A stretch of 64,000 nt of DNA, taken from Algoriphagus lutimaris (lineage in GTDB: Bacteria; Bacteroidota; Bacteroidia; Cytophagales; Cyclobacteriaceae). This document shows, one piece after another, positions 63,751 through 64,000 of the stretch. The first letter of the stretch is position 1. Each line of letters opens with the position of its first letter. A model generated the notes under the pieces. That model saw nothing but the letters and a program-made list of their open reading frames with translations. It did not search any database and had not been told where the DNA came from. The stretch spans positions 186,001 through 250,000 of the forward strand of contig NZ_JAFIDJ010000002.1 of the NCBI RefSeq assembly GCF_017051705.1, given 5' to 3'. A program made the translations under genes and the position numbers.

Positions 63751-64000
63751 TTGAAGCCAATTTTAGAACCCATCCCCTTAGGAAATCAGAAATCTATCTT
63801 AGGTTTCTGTTTTGATAAAAAGGATTTTGAAACACCCTGGCATTTCCATCCTCAGCATGAGCTGACCTACATTGAAGAAAGTGTGGGAACCAAATTTATT
63901 GGGGACTATGTAGGTGGATACCAGCCAGGAGAATTGGTTTTGTTGCGATCAAATCTTCCCCATTGTTGGAAAAACAACACCTCTCAGGCATCAAACTCCA
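63751..64000 (+). CDS. AraC-type regulator, N-terminal part, 3' end outside window
   Basis: An 83-codon open frame running off the window. It reads KPILEPIPLGNQKSIL, then WHFHPQHELTYIE, KFIGDYVGGYQPGELVLL and SNLPHCW, the cupin pattern of AraC-type regulators. No ATG is in frame after the upstream stop at 63727-63729; the TTG at 63751 is the likeliest start. The DNA-binding half is beyond the window. It faces the P450 operon and is its probable regulator. It resembles the sensor half of the AraC protein at 45955 in layout. Confidence 0.72.
   Translation, partial: MKPILEPIPLGNQKSILGFCFDKKDFETPWHFHPQHELTYIEESVGTKFIGDYVGGYQPGELVLLRSNLPHCWKNNTSQASNS

Overview
The window (about 40% GC) looks like chromosome of a Bacteroidota member, most likely order Cytophagales and close to Algoriphagus/Cyclobacteriaceae. 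Evidence: a LolA gene directly behind FtsK, an S16 protein with a long Ala/Glu-rich tail, TonB plug proteins without barrels, a DcaP-like porin, an ABC permease fused to an M1 peptidase, -7 promoter boxes of the TAnnTTTG type and weak Shine-Dalgarno sequences. No rRNA, CRISPR array, prophage or intact insertion sequence was seen. The species assignment is inference.

Layout. 1-3223 (minus): rnhA (cut by the window edge), marC, a damaged REP-associated transposase between two REP-like hairpins, a class V aminotransferase and aroQ. 3468-8807 (plus): xerD, pyrD, ftsK, lolA. 8810-10359 (minus): a trpG/pabA glutaminase, cvpA and yqeY. 10419-16868: pdxJ, a truncated four-helix-bundle gene, a hydrolase, an amidohydrolase (minus), an RsmI-like methylase, an M19 dipeptidase and a PEGA protein.

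17029-23593: an unassigned carbohydrate-type catabolic cluster. It holds an OMPDC-fold lyase, a zinc-type dehydrogenase, an SDR, a TIM-barrel isomerase and an SMP-30 lactonase, followed by the wreck of an MFS transporter and a convergent DcaP-like porin. 23712-29056: tRNA-Arg(CCT), rpsP-rimM-trmD-rplS, gltX and small genes. 29081-36933: two large paralogous surface proteins with macroglobulin-like and plug domains but no barrel, a small outer-membrane barrel, and an ECF sigma factor, a membrane partner and a Spy-like/plug fusion. 37006-44911: a DUF885 hydrolase, a VOC lipoprotein, and an ABC ATPase with a permease-M1 peptidase fusion.

45955-51794: an AraC regulator facing a complete trans-4-hydroxy-L-proline catabolic operon (deaminase, aldehyde dehydrogenase, epimerase, FAD oxidase), which would feed 2-oxoglutarate. 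51875-56155 (minus): argB-argD-argC-argJ. 56649-58353: DoxX and a TolB-like propeller. 58783-63578 (minus): a class I cytochrome P450 system (P450, [2Fe-2S] ferredoxin, ferredoxin reductase) with an alcohol dehydrogenase and an esterase, facing the start of another AraC-type regulator at the right edge.

The best candidates for under-described biology are the sugar-type cluster with its dead transporter, the camphor-type P450 operon whose heme signature deviates, and the plug-domain block with its sigma factor operon.
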